The notes below the pieces were generated by a model that saw nothing but the letters and a program-made list of their open reading frames with translations, was not told where the DNA came from and did no database searches. Positions 14,913 to 25,830 of a DNA stretch of 32,390 nt are shown here, piece by piece (position 1 is the stretch's first letter; each line of letters begins with the position of its first letter). A program made the translations under genes and the position numbers. This DNA is from Zygnema circumcarinatum (lineage: Eukaryota > Streptophyta > Zygnematophyceae > Zygnematales > Zygnemataceae): NCBI GenBank assembly GCA_037447605.1, contig CM074804.1, positions 1,891,833 through 1,924,222 on the forward strand, in the 5' to 3' direction.

Positions 14913-15437
14913 AAACTGCCGGCGGTGGTCTGAGCTTCCGTCACATCGGCCAATTGTCACATGTTACAAATTTGAAAACAAATTACAGATTTGTGAAATA
15001 ACCACAAGAAAAGCCCTAATTTTGAGCCCAGAAAGTTTCAGCCGGACTTTTTAATGTCCCTCTTCCTTTTATTTGTGAAGTCTCACACACAAAAATTTGT
15101 TCCCAGGCCTCCCCTCCCTCTCCTCCCTCCCCTCCTCTGCAAGGGCTAGCCTCTGCTCGCGACCACGTGAAGCACTTCACAGTTCTTTCGAGCAGGAGCT
15201 CCGACAAGGCAGCGAAGGAAAAAAAAAAGTAAAGAGGGGCGCTGAAAGCAAAGGTCCTGATGCCCTTTGGCGACAATCTCCGCTTAGCATTAATAACAAC
15301 AGAACACTTCTTCTCTTTCAACCGCCACCCTTATCTTACAAATACGAAAAAAGGTTATTTTTTCTTAAATAAAAACAAGCGCATCTAGATAACGGTTTGA
15401 AACTAGAAGCTAGAAACTAGAAAGTAGAAACCAGAAA

Positions 15438-18400
15438 CTAAAATTCTTGAGCTGAGGTAAACTTGCGGTAGTTGATGTGTGGCGGGAGAGAGAGCGTCAT
15501 GAGGAGGGCGACTATGTGCAGGCCTCCGAGGAATAGCCACGCAAAGTGGTAGTCCAGAGGGAAGTACCCGCGCCTGCTGGTGGTCCACGCGAACAGGCTC
15601 CCCACTACAGTGGGCGCGAGGGTTCGGAAAAGGGCCTGGGAAGTCGCCAGCATCCCGTTCACGGCGCCCATGTACTTGGGATGCCGGACGCTGTTCCCTG
15701 TCAGGATGAACATGGCCGCCATGGCGGTTTCGTTGAAGCTGTACAGAGAGCAGCACAGAGAGGTGACATTCTATTTAGCCGGCTCGTGATGAACACATGC
15801 AAAGAGCATGCATGCATATGGGGAGGGGAGTAGGGGGGAAAGAAGGGAGGGGCAGATGAGATAGTGGCTGAGATGGGGAAGTTGACGAGCGGATGGGGGA
15901 GGGAGAGAAGGGAGAGGAGAGGATGTGGGAGAGGGAGAGGAGAGAGAGTGGGGTGAAAAAGGGAGGAGATATGCGGAGCCGAGAGAGGAAGAGGCAGAGG
16001 AGGTAGAGTGAGAAGAGGCGGTATAAGGGTCGATCAGGGAAACGACAGGGATGGGCATGAAGGGAGGCGAGTACATGGCAATGAACGAACAAGCATGAAC
16101 TCTAAGGTCTTTTCTACAGACACTAGTTGATATACAATCAGGAAACGCTAACCCTCATGCTTTCGAGGACATAGAGATGCTGACTGGAATCATGGGTGAT
16201 AGAGTAAGGAGAGGCCCGCACTGACAACACAAGAGAGTTGGCATGGACCACCAGCTGGCTTACCTGCGAATTGCAAAAATAATCATGCATGCAACCTGCA
16301 GCACAAGGGGATTTGGACCCAGATTGCGAATCAGAGGAATAAGCGCCTGCAGAATGCCTGTTCCCAGTGACATCTGAAGTGCTCCGACCGCACCAATCTT
16401 GTTCACAAGCCATGGGTACAGAATCAGAGTGATCGGAATCTGGCCGCAGAAAAACAAACAAACAAACCAAGTATGAGATTCAAAGGTAAGACTTTCCGCA
16501 ACACTTCCAACAGTTTTGACACTTATAAACGAGCATGGTGTACAAACTGCAGTGCTAGCTCGCCATACACTCTCCCTCAACGGCAATCATGCTGGAATCA
16601 CACCTAATCGTAACAACTTTCATGAAAGAGCCAACGCATGCATAACCGCTGAAAACTAATCTGGGAGCAGATGGGAGCCGGGCAAAGTTACGATTTCAAT
16701 GTTCCCCTCCAGCAGCACAATCTCCTTCACATCTGCCTACTAAACAAAAGATCGCTCGCACTGTCGGCTATTCTCCAACAGGATTTGCAATCACCCGTTT
16801 TTACCATCATAGAAACGGGAAAATGGAAAGAAAAGGTCGGAGAACATGGGAACCCACCAATGCAACTCCGGCGGCCCCTTGTGCCAAACCCACATTCCTG
16901 GTGGTGAAGCTAAGTCCTCCAAGTTCCCAATAAGTGAGGGACCACAATGGAAACAGCTGTTACGCCCACACCCAAAAGGCAGACAAACGTTCATTATGCT
17001 AAGTTTCTCCCATTACAAATTGACATAAAATGGGTGGCACTTAGGAAGTGTCTAAAAAGCGGTTTTCCCGCCTAACCATGTAAGCATCCTCCATAGCCAT
17101 ATGACAGCTTCACAGACAAAAATTGGTTCCCTGCTTTAAAAACAAAAGCCTCTGAATGCCAAACACGAAAACATCGATCTCTTATACTACTGTTACTGCA
17201 AGTGGGAAGGTTCGAAGAAATGCTAAGTGAGTGAACATACCTCATCAAAGCCCACAAACATGAAACCGCAGAGACAGAATATGGCGCCAGTCAACACTGC
17301 ACAAACAGCAAACCAAGGATGAAAAGGCCGAGCCGTTAGTATCCACATTAGGAACAAGGAATACTTTACTTGAACGAAGTTAACCACAATTGATCGTACG
17401 GCCTTCGGCAAGAAAAATGCAAGAACACTTTCAACGGGAAAAACAAAAAGATATTCGCAAAGGTTTTCAACAACTGAGCCTGTATCCTTGTAAAAAAACC
17501 ATTCCACTGAGTCTGGAGCGGTCAGCAAATTGGACCAGACGAAAATAGAGCACTGATTTTTTTTAGTGCAAGCAGAACATACTAAGTGAGGGTCAGACTG
17601 CAACTCCCAGACCAAACTTGTTCAAGCACTCTTTTCCTTCAAGTTCAAGGTAAAATCTACCTATGTTCTGAAGGGGTCCCATCAAACACAAAGGAAACAA
17701 TAACAACACTTCTGAAAGTTATGCAAGCGACGACAACCTCGGTAGACCAGCAACTGGAGAAACGCTATTGATGCGAGGACGAGATAAAGAGTCAAAGGTG
17801 CTTAGGACGAGCTCTTACAAGTGTCTGGCTCGCAAAAGACCACTTTAACCATCCCCGGGTCCTCCTCCTCGGGCGGTTTTCCATCTTCATTTGCTTCAGT
17901 GCTTTCCGAATAACTTAACAAGCTTTCTTGCAGAACATCTTCCTGTTCAGCTGTAGAGCTCTTGTCCACTAAATTTTCTCGGCTTGCCGGTGAAGTGAAC
18001 AGTTTTGACTTCCCACGGGTCTCCGGCAGGTATACCACACAGAGAGCAAGTCCCACACATGTGAATACGCTGAGAAGAAGGTTCGGAAGAAGGAAGGGGA
18101 AACGCCCAAAAAGTCCGTCTTCTGCAAACACTTCAGGATACTGTTTTGCTGGCTCCGCAAGAATACCTCCAAGGACAGGCCCTGCATTGACACGCCAATT
18201 ACCAAAGAAAAAAATCGGTTCAACAAATTTGAGCGCACATAAAACAAAAGTCAGCCATACAAAATGTCAATTGCACCAAGTTTCCTTCCCTTGAACTTAC
18301 CAATAATGAGTCCCAGACCCCAGCACAGACCGAAAGAAGCGAACCTGTAAAGAAAACAAAGAAACACAAAATAACATCAGAATTAGCGATCAAGCAACAA

Positions 18401-19874
18401 CGATTAGCTAGCACTCTCCAACATGTGCTGAGTATAGCAGCTAAATGTCAGTCCTTATGCGCCATTCCTGATCTCCTTAGTAACCATATTCTGAAATGAA
18501 AAAAATTGCAACAACTTTCCTTTCTGCCTAGCAGCATGCCCACGCTTCAGTTTCGTGGTTCCCGACTTCCCTGCTGTTCCACCTTCCCCGCCTACCTGGC
18601 CCTGCGAATCTATGCTCTCCTTCTCTATCGATCCCTCCTGCTGTCCACTTCTCTCTCCACACCTTTCTCATTCCCCTTCCCTTCCACACCCTGCTCAAAT
18701 ATCCCTAGATTCTTCTCTACTGTCCTTCTCTAGCAATTCCTCTCTCTGACCAACCCTATAACCATAGATAGGCCGGCTGAATATTGGATGAGATGGGCTC
18801 AAGACGCAACAAGAAGCGGAATTGATGAACTAAATGGGTACGCACCCTTGAGCTTGGTTTGTATCGTCACACAATTCTGTCATAGCTCTGCAGCCCAATA
18901 AACCCCACGTGAGCGTCAAACAATCTGTGAGAAGCGAATGTTCAATCAACGCGGCACTTTCTCCGACCTTGTTGCCAGAATTTCAGAACCAGGACGTTCT
19001 TCTCACGTTTTTGCCGCGATAAATACTGTTGAAAGCAGGCCAAGAACGAAACGTGAAGCCATCGCCATAGGGAAGTTGACGCTAAATCCAAAAATGGTTC
19101 CAAATATGGCATTGCTGCAAAGGCCGATTAGAAGTACCGGCTTCCTCCCTAGAACATCGGCTAAGAACCTGCAACCCATCTCCAAATATCATACAGAAGA
19201 AAGATTAAAGTGAAGCTCTTCTTTCAAGAGGTTTCGCATTATCTGGCTGGGTTTAGGGTGTACCTCTGCGAAAAATGAACAAGGCAAAAAATAAAATTAG
19301 TTTCCAGAAAGCAAAAATAATAGGCGACGTGAACTTACCCCCATATTGGTCCTGCTATTAAACTGCCACAAAAGAAGGACGATGCAAGAAATCCTGCATA
19401 ATACCTGCAAGCCATCGACCATAGAAAAATCAGCAAAGAATCGAAAACAAAAACCTAATGATAACAAAAATGAGACTAAATTATTGGACAGTAAAATTCC
19501 ACAAAAAAAGCACAATGTTCTAGCACTCCTTGCCACCACCTCATGCATATGACCACTCATGAAGTGCAGCTTTAGGACAATGCACAAGGGACAAGCACTC
19601 GTTGATAGGAACAGGAGGTTTGAACATGCACTTCTAAATAGGTATGATAGGTCTGAATATGCCTACATTTGAGAAAGAAACGTCCAACTCACCCTAACTT
19701 TGAGTCATCATCTGTGACACCGAAGCTCGCAACCATGACCGGCGCGAATGGAAAGAGCACGGTCACTACAAGTGAGTTTGTGAAGAGGCCAATTGAGAGA
19801 GCTCCCAGTGCAGCGATGGGAAGGGGAGTGGGAGGCCTCCCAATCGCCTTGTACAGCGACTCTTCCGAACCCAT
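15438..19874 (-). CDS. Major facilitator superfamily transporter, ZIF1-like / TetA-like
   Basis: Twelve-helix proton-coupled transporter of the group that includes the plant ZINC INDUCED FACILITATOR-like proteins; substrate unknown. Exons (5' to 3'): 19693-19874, 19339-19404, 19007-19168, 18846-18887, 18301-18344, 17819-18181, 17241-17296, 16858-16956, 16264-16439, 15438-15738; 496 aa. Hallmarks: first helix LFTNSLVVTVLFPFAPVMV; motif A GFLADVLGRKP (residues 83-93) after helix 2; MASRFVLGLLST; SFGLCWGLGLIIGPVLGG; FGRFPFLLPNLL; a polar acidic central loop (about 218-283) starting LPETRGKSK; FVGFDELFPLWS; LGGLSFTTRNVG; a late helix with FNETAMAAMFILTGNSV. The start is the first in-frame ATG after an in-frame TGA at 19914-19916. 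A spliced upstream exon (20825 upward) cannot be excluded: a TAG acceptor just before the ATG would keep phase. The two smallest exons (42 and 44 nt) rest on phase and family fit. Confidence 0.9.
15815..16020. repeat. Purine-only block in MFS intron 9
   Basis: Plus strand consists mainly of GGGAGA/GGAGAGG words, so polypyrimidine in the MFS transcript. Open frames here in several phases are composition artefacts. Confidence 0.75.
18590..18760. repeat. Pyrimidine-rich block in MFS intron
   Basis: Mostly CTC/TTC/CCC words on the plus strand, lying between the 44-nt and 42-nt exons of the MFS gene. No coding or RNA signal seen. Confidence 0.65.
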
Positions 19875-20824
19875 CACAACTACGTGAGCGTTAACGCTCT
19901 TGAGTGGGCGAGATCAGCGAAGCCTTTATTTCTACAATAAGAATAGGAAACAGAGTCAGATAAAGAAGCTCTTGTCTCTGTCATTGATAAATGTGGAGGG
20001 AGGAAAGGGAGAGATGTGTTGTTTCTGCAGTTTTGTACGTGCCTCTCTCCTCATGCAGTTATTCCTATTCGTTAAGTCTGTCCTCCGATTCTCTCTCACT
20101 CAACATGGTTCTCCAACAACTCGTGCTACTTATTTCGATCACTCTCCCTCCATCTCTTCCGGCAGATCTCACGCCTTCCCTCTGTCTCTGATGTTATTCC
20201 AGACTCTCGAGCCCTTCATTTTTTTCCTCTTCATTCCGACCTGTTCTTTCTCCTCCTTCCATATTTCCGCTCCCTTCCCCTCTCTATGGCTCTCCCTCTA
20301 ACCCCCTTCCTCTCCCTCTCTCCATCTCCCACTCCGATCTGAGTCCAGCTAATAATCAAATCCCAGCCACCATAAGATCTTGAATTCAAAATATAAAACT
20401 CTGAAATCCTAGTTCTGAACTACGTTGCAAGATCTTCATCTACGCGCTAGAAACTGCAGCCCGATCCTCACAGAACTTCAGGGAAGCATTTGTGCATTTT
20501 GCAGAAATTTTAGAGACACTGGATCAGTGAGTTATGATTTTCAACTAGGCATGTTCACATCAAGTGATCGGAGATGTGACAAAGAAAACGTTCAAAATTG
20601 TAACATTTTCAATTTTTTCAAAAACAGTTTGCACACACGCATCTCTGAACTCCTCGGTCATACATCTGTCAAACATGTTGTGCAGGAAAACAAAGAAAAG
20701 ATAACTGCATAAAACATTCAAATGCACGACAGAAGCAGGGAGTTGACCATGATCGAGATTAAAAAAATCCGCATAGTAAAGACTCGCTAAGAATGCGTGC
20801 CGCGCCTCTGAAGGCTTATATTAC

Positions 20825-20971
20825 CTGCACCAGTTCTTTTGTAAGCAACCTCGTCCTCCAATTTCTTGGCTTCCTCTGCAGGGCTGTTACAGGGCTTCTC
20901 CAAGCTATCAACCAAAATGCTCCCAAACCAAAGGCCCAAGGCACTTGAGGCTTCTCCAAAAGATTTTCCTC
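20825..20971 (-). other. Possible unassigned exon upstream of the MFS gene
   Basis: A minus-strand open frame beside a good splice donor (GCAG|GTAAT at 20825/20824) encodes KSFGEASSALGLWFGSIL and then SPAEEAKKLEDEVAYKRTGA. The frame has a strong bias for G in first codon positions, as coding DNA does. I do not recognise it. It could be a 5' exon of the MFS gene: joining to the TAG directly before the MFS ATG keeps phase. It could equally belong to an unannotated gene. Upstream it runs into a GGAGGGA tandem block, so its 5' end is undefined. Confidence 0.35.
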
Positions 20972-21036
20972 CCTCCCTCCCTCCCTCCTCCCTCCTCCCT
21001 CCTCCCTCCTCCCTCCTCCCTCCTCCCTCTCTCCCC
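20968..21036. repeat. CCTCCCT tandem repeat (G-quadruplex prone on minus strand)
   Basis: Four CCCT units, then about six CCTCCCT units, ending in a run of seven C. The minus strand has many closely spaced GGG triplets, the pattern that folds into G-quadruplexes. It lies directly upstream of the possible exon at 20825-20971 and close to the promoter region of the MFS gene. Confidence 0.85.
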
Positions 21037-21240
21037 CCCGCTCTCACTTACCCCGCTTCCTCCCCCTCTCCCACCCCCCCCTACTCCCGCCCGCCGTACA
21101 TTCGCGCGGGAGACGGGGGGAGTCCCTGTACGGCTCCGCCCCGGGCGAGGCCCTTCCCCTTCCGCCCCCCTCCGCGCTCGGCTGCCCGTCCGTCCGTACG
21201 CATTGGTTCGTGCGGAGGTCAGATCGAGCCGAGGCAAGGC

Positions 21241-21473
21241 ATCGTCAAATACGGGATTTTTTTGAAAATTTCCCGTAAATACTGAAAATAAAACTCAAAA
21301 AGTCCCTAAAATAAGCCGCCCTTCAATATGAAGAAAAAAAAGCCCTTCACGAGGCTTGCCAGCTGTCAAAAAGTACAAAACAAAAAAGTCACAAAATCCC
21401 GAAAATGAAACTCCAAATTGGTCCCGAAAATAGTAAAATACGGGGATTTTCCGTACATCCCGTATTTGACGAT
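21241..21473. mobile_element. Small non-autonomous inverted-repeat element (MITE-like)
   Basis: A perfect 17-bp terminal inverted repeat, ATCGTCAAATACGGGAT, at 21241-21257 and 21457-21473, with weaker complementarity continuing inward for about 30 bp (GAAAATTTCCCGTA against its partner). The trinucleotide GGC flanks both ends (21238-21240 and 21474-21476), a possible target-site duplication. Inside is a direct repeat of about 33 bp (near 21280 and 21399). It is 233 bp, A/T-rich within a GC-rich neighbourhood, and has no coding capacity. Confidence 0.7.
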
Positions 21474-21799
21474 GGCTGGCCCTGACGGGCCATCCTACTG
21501 TCCTACGAATCCAACCGTCGTCGGAAGCGGACGACTCGTACGGCGGCAGTTTGGGAAACCGAGAGGCCGTACGATGCGCGACCGCCGCACGATTTTGCGA
21601 TCGACGAATGGCAGCCGTCGGATCGGGTGAGCTCCAGGGCGCGTGCCGGCCGCACGGGCCCGCCCGTAAGCGCCAAAAGCGGCGGCCTCGTTTCGCGGCT
21701 GAGAGCGCGCTACGTGGCGCACTTTACGGGCCGCTTTTTGGACCAGATGTCGGTGCGCGCACGCCATTGGCGGAGAGGGCCCTCGAGGGACCCCCTCTG

Positions 21800-21807
21800 C
21801 CACGTGG
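21800..21807. promoter_or_regulatory. G-box (CCACGTGG) upstream of ARP7
   Basis: A palindromic CACGTG with symmetric flanks about 260 bp before the ARP7 ATG. This is the core site of plant bZIP and bHLH factors. Position is suitable for a promoter element, but function is inferred from the word alone. Confidence 0.35.
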
Positions 21808-22065
21808 ACTCAACGGACGGGCGAGGCCGCTCCAAATTTGTCGTTTTATAGAGATGATCTATGCGAAATCTCGAGAATTTGTTATTCGTACACAATACGC
21901 TGGACTGCGGTTTTATGCTTGGGTTCCCGTAGAGCAGAACCTTTCCATGCTGTGAAGTTTAGCGGTGTTAGCGCTGTTCCGTTGACAGTCGCGAACGGAC
22001 TGTCATGTAACCTTGAAGCAGGAGGGAAGGGAGGAAGGGACGGGAAGGAAGGGCGAGGAGGCGCC

Positions 22066-24761
22066 ATGGATGCATGCGTCCTGGACCATGGCAGCGCCTG
22101 CGTGCGAGCAGGAATCGCTAACCCTGATGCGGACCCGCCTCTGGTGAGTACTAAAAAAAAAAAGGCTCATCGGATTTTGCTGACAACACTACAATTTTCT
22201 GCCCCCTTGTTTTTTTGTTATTGAACATCTAGAGTATATTGTCAGCAGGAAAAGGTTCTTTAAGGCTGCAGAGGAGGCGGGGAAAGCATCATAGAGTATG
22301 CAACGGTTGTTGCTTGTAATTTGTCTACGGATTTGATCAATGCAGATATCAATGTGTACAGTATGTATTGAAGAGCCGCCCAAACAGTTCGTCTGAAAGA
22401 CGTGGTCTTAGTTGCAGGATTAAACAACGTTTAGCGCGTGTGAAAAGTAAAGGTTCACATTTATTCAGTGCTGGTCGTGTTCTTTGGCGCGCATTTCATG
22501 AATAGTGCGGGGGAGCTTGGGCGTTTGAAATGAAGGCACTGTCGGACAATGAAATTCTTTACTAAATTACCATTCAAGTGCTCAAACGTGATTGAAATGG
22601 TTAAGGCTAACCTTTCCTTTCGACCTGTCTTGACCAGCCACTCCCGAATTATGACTTCTTATATCTTATTGTTGTTTATGCTTCATTTGCCTCTTCATTT
22701 GTTTCTCAAAAAACGAATGGAGAGGTTCAGATCATTTCCTCCGAACTTTGCAGAGTCAATGGGGAGACCCCTGTTAAGATAAACGGAGCCAACCATAGCA
22801 AGAGTGTGGAGGACATGGACGTGGTTTGTCCGATCAAGAGAGGTCAGATTGTGGATTGGGACGCCATGGAAGACCTTTGGCGGTACATTTTTTACAGCAA
22901 GCTTGGATGGGAACTGGGAAGTGAAGGCCCGGTTCTTGTAGCGGAGCCCCTGCAGACACCCAAGGTGAAGACTCAATACCCTAAAATCGTCTGCATTCTA
23001 GTTCTGACAGTAAACATTGAATCCTTTCCCGCCCCCCGGTTTCCTGACCCTTTTCTTTAATGTTCCTCTCTTTTGGTTCAAATTGGAAAGGTGTTTTTTG
23101 GAGTCTGGAAATACTTTGAGGCTGACTGAAGCTTACTGCGGCAGGGGTCGGAGGGCGTCCCAGATGATGCGCGAGAGAGTGGTGCAAGTGATGTTTGAGA
23201 CGTTCAATTGCAACGGTTTTTACTCCATTGAACAAGCTCTGCTCTCGCTATATGCAGTGGGCCGCCTCACCGGATGTACCTTAGATATCGGCCATGGAAA
23301 AACTGGTGAGTTCATAAGTTCATAGTATGAACCCAGCTCTTCTTGAGTTTGTAGGCTGCATTATTCAGACTGCAGTGTTTGCATGGATATCGTGACATTT
23401 GGCATGACCACATTCAGAGTATGCTGGTCGTGGCTCCTTACAAACTTTTTGATACTATCTGTAAACTGAAGCTCGTCCCTCTGTATGCTGTTGTTGTTGC
23501 CGGTATTCCCTTCATATGGACCTTACAGAGATTACGCCAATTGTGGAAGGAGCCATTCAGCAGGCTGGACTTCGACAAATGGATTTGGGCGGTCAGGATC
23601 TTGACGAGCTGCTTGGACGCCAGCTGGCACAATCTCAGCCGCATATTCAGCTGGATAGTTACTCACTTCGTAATATAAAGGAAAGCTGCTGTGCTGTTCC
23701 GTCTGACTCGGATGCATATGCCATGTCGGGAGCAAGTGATGCAGTAGAGGAGCACAAACTGCCTGATGGACAGGTGGAGAACACTTCCTTCAACAGTGTG
23801 GATCTTTAGGTTCCATTCGTTTCTGCCGGTGTTCAAAAGTAGACGTTCAAACATTGAGATCCCTTATCCTCGCGTTTTGAGATGTGGTGAACACTTAGTA
23901 AGTAGAGCTAATGGATTGAACTCATACATTGTATCTGAAGCAATCGCATCTTTCTGCAGTTTTCAAGGTATTCGATCCATCCTAATAGAATAGATTAGGG
24001 TTCAGGTGATTTCAGTGGGCAAGGAGCGATACTTGGTGGGGGAAGCACTTTTTCGACCCGAAATTTTGGAATTGGAGGAGTATGGGCTGCCCGAACAGTT
24101 GTTACGATGCGTCACCCTCTCCACCACCCCAGAATCCCATAAACAGATGCTCGACAATGTGGTATTGGTGGGAGGAGGTTCTCTAATGAGAGGTTCTCCT
24201 TCTGTCTCTCCCTCTCCCACTCTCTCTCTCTTCTTTGTGTGTATGGAAATAATGATCATTTTGAGAAGTTCAAGGCATGGATTATTAGGTGGAAAGTGAG
24301 CACGCCGTTTCTGGTTTGTTGTAATCGCAGGATTTGAAGAAAGGTTCCTCCGAGAAGCTGCATTAGCAGCTCCACCCTCCTTGCGACCAGCACTGGTGAA
24401 GGTAAGTTCTCCAGTCAAAAGAGATTTCAGGTTCCCAGGCTGCTTATTGTCTCCCTTCCCGTGTGTGAAATGATGCATCGAAAGTTCCCATGTGATCTAA
24501 TGCACATTACAGCATTACTACTAATGATGTTGTAATTGCTTCATTGGGAAGTCTGGTTCGACGCTGATGGAGTGTACAATACAACTGCGTTGGGTTGAGG
24601 GAAGGCAGGCTCCCGAGTATATGCCGGAAAATACAGCCAGGAATGCTGCATGGTTGGGAGGGGCAATTCTCGCAAAGGTCGTTTTCCCACAAAATCAGCA
24701 CATCACCAAGGCGGAGTATGATGAGGTTGGCCCCTCCATAGTTCACAGAAAGTGCTTCTAA
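22066..24761 (+). CDS. ARP7: Actin-related protein 7 (ARP7), plant SWI/SNF complex subunit
   Basis: Nuclear actin-fold protein of plant SWI/SNF chromatin-remodelling complexes. Exons: 22066-22143, 22731-22964, 23164-23305, 23529-23773, 24006-24192, 24331-24401, 24609-24761; 369 aa against about 363 in Arabidopsis. The actin-type first loop is [16 protein letters not shown]. Next come [60 protein letters not shown] (second phosphate loop region), [58 protein letters not shown] and [19 protein letters not shown]. The protein ends PSIVHRKCF, as plant ARP7 does. The ATG sits in a GGCGCCATGG context and matches the expected N-terminus, although the frame is open upstream. All splice phases agree. 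Confidence 0.95.
22481..22492 (+). promoter_or_regulatory. E2F-like site (TTTGGCGC) in ARP7 intron 1
   Basis: TTTGGCGCGC fits the E2F consensus WTTSSCSS. It lies in the large first intron of ARP7. It is a single short word and may be chance. Confidence 0.2.
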
Positions 24762-25830
24762 ACCTCCTTTCTTTCTGCATTTTGGTCTAGATTTCAAACT
24801 AATTGCCTACTTTCTCCGACCATACGTCGACATTCCTTCAAAGAAACCATGGACTGTCATGCATTAAGGTCACATAATGGATTTTCGTAGGTTTCTTTTG
24901 GAGATGTTTTAGACAAAAAGAAATTTTCATGGAGTCCTTTAAGGATTTAGAGTTTGATGGTCTCATATGTCAATGTAGCAATTCTTTTAGGTGGGGTTCC
25001 TCTGACAAGTCTAGGTCCTGGTTTGGTAAACTCGCTGCATCATGTTGCATTCTGGTAGCGTTATAGTGCATCTTGAAGGCCCTTCAATGTAGTTAACAAG
25101 CCTTCACAAAGGCAGCGTTCAAAGTTTTCCCATTGCGTCGTAAAGTAGGTTATCGGTGAAAGTTAAGCATAACAATTCGTGTAACTTTACCAAGTACGTG
25201 TGACTTTTTCAAGTACATGTGTCTTTATCAAGTACTTGTGTCTTTATCGAGCCTTGGGGACTTATGTATGCTGGGTTCCCGTTGGCGGCTTTCAATGTGC
25301 CGACTGTCGGCGGGTCAACGAGGGACGTAAACGATCGTTACTTTAGGAAGGGGGAATATGTGCCTGTTGTGTTTTTGTCAGGCGAATCATTGACGCTCTT
25401 GCGTTTACTTAAGGTTAAACTAAAACTTAAACTGACTTTCATTAATGAGAAACATGTCAGGCACTGGAAAGGTCCCTGTCAAGCCACAGACAGTATCAAT
25501 AGTCTTTCGCGATTGCAACTTTGGGCCTTTCTCCATTGTAACTGTTGTCAAGCACATTCCAATGGCTACTCTCCACTTGCACAGGATAGTCGAGCAGCTT
25601 CGAATGACGACTCCCCTCATGAACAAAAACTACTTGGCCACTTGGCCAGTCGCACTTGGCAGATGCTTAACTATGGTAAGCAAGGGAGAGCCGCCCTTAC
25701 TGCATCTGAAACACTGAAATAACCCCAATTTTAAGTCAACTATTACATGTCCGTGAAAGGCCAATACAGAAGTGCTAACCCTAATGAGGTGCATTGAGAC
25801 CAGTCTGCCATAAAAACTGGCTGGTCATAT
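24762..25830. other. Convergent spacer between ARP7 and polymerase eta
   Basis: Holds the 3' UTRs of both genes. It contains a 19-bp minisatellite (25191-25247). A 167-codon plus-strand frame (25219-25722) starts within that repeat and resembles nothing I know; codon use and an overlapping second frame give no support. I see no gene here. Confidence 0.6.
25191..25247. repeat. 19-bp minisatellite, three units
   Basis: Units CAAGTACGTGTGACTTTTT, CAAGTACATGTGTCTTTAT and CAAGTACTTGTGTCTTTAT stand head to tail, with a degenerate unit just before (about 25174-25190). Differences between units are base substitutions only. Confidence 0.85.

Larger units (their letters stand above)
14213..15437. other. 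Spacer between E2 promoter and MFS 3' end
   Basis: E2 promoter and 5' UTR region together with the MFS 3' UTR. It contains a cluster of CCGTTCYGCGGAACG palindromes (14463-14549) and a nested hairpin (14861-14912). The minus-strand open frame at 14266-14841 (191 codons) crosses these palindromes and has no family resemblance; I do not call it a gene. Confidence 0.6.
19875..22065. other. Divergent intergenic region between MFS and ARP7
   Basis: Both genes are transcribed away from this region, so it carries both promoters. It contains a C/T-rich stretch (20060-20340), a possible minus-strand exon (20825-20970), a CCTCCCT tandem block, a GC-rich CpG-rich stretch (21035-21235), a small inverted-repeat element (21241-21473) and further GC-rich sequence up to the ARP7 start. 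Confidence 0.6.

Noticed and set aside
20787-21265. Gly/Arg/Glu- or Pro/Ser-rich frames over the CCTCCCT block
   Set aside because: Translation of a tandem repeat; only the part downstream of the block (20825-20971) has coding-like bias.
25219-25722. 167-codon plus-strand open frame between ARP7 and polymerase eta
   Set aside because: It begins inside the minisatellite, resembles no family I know, and a second overlapping frame is equally open; probably 3' UTR.
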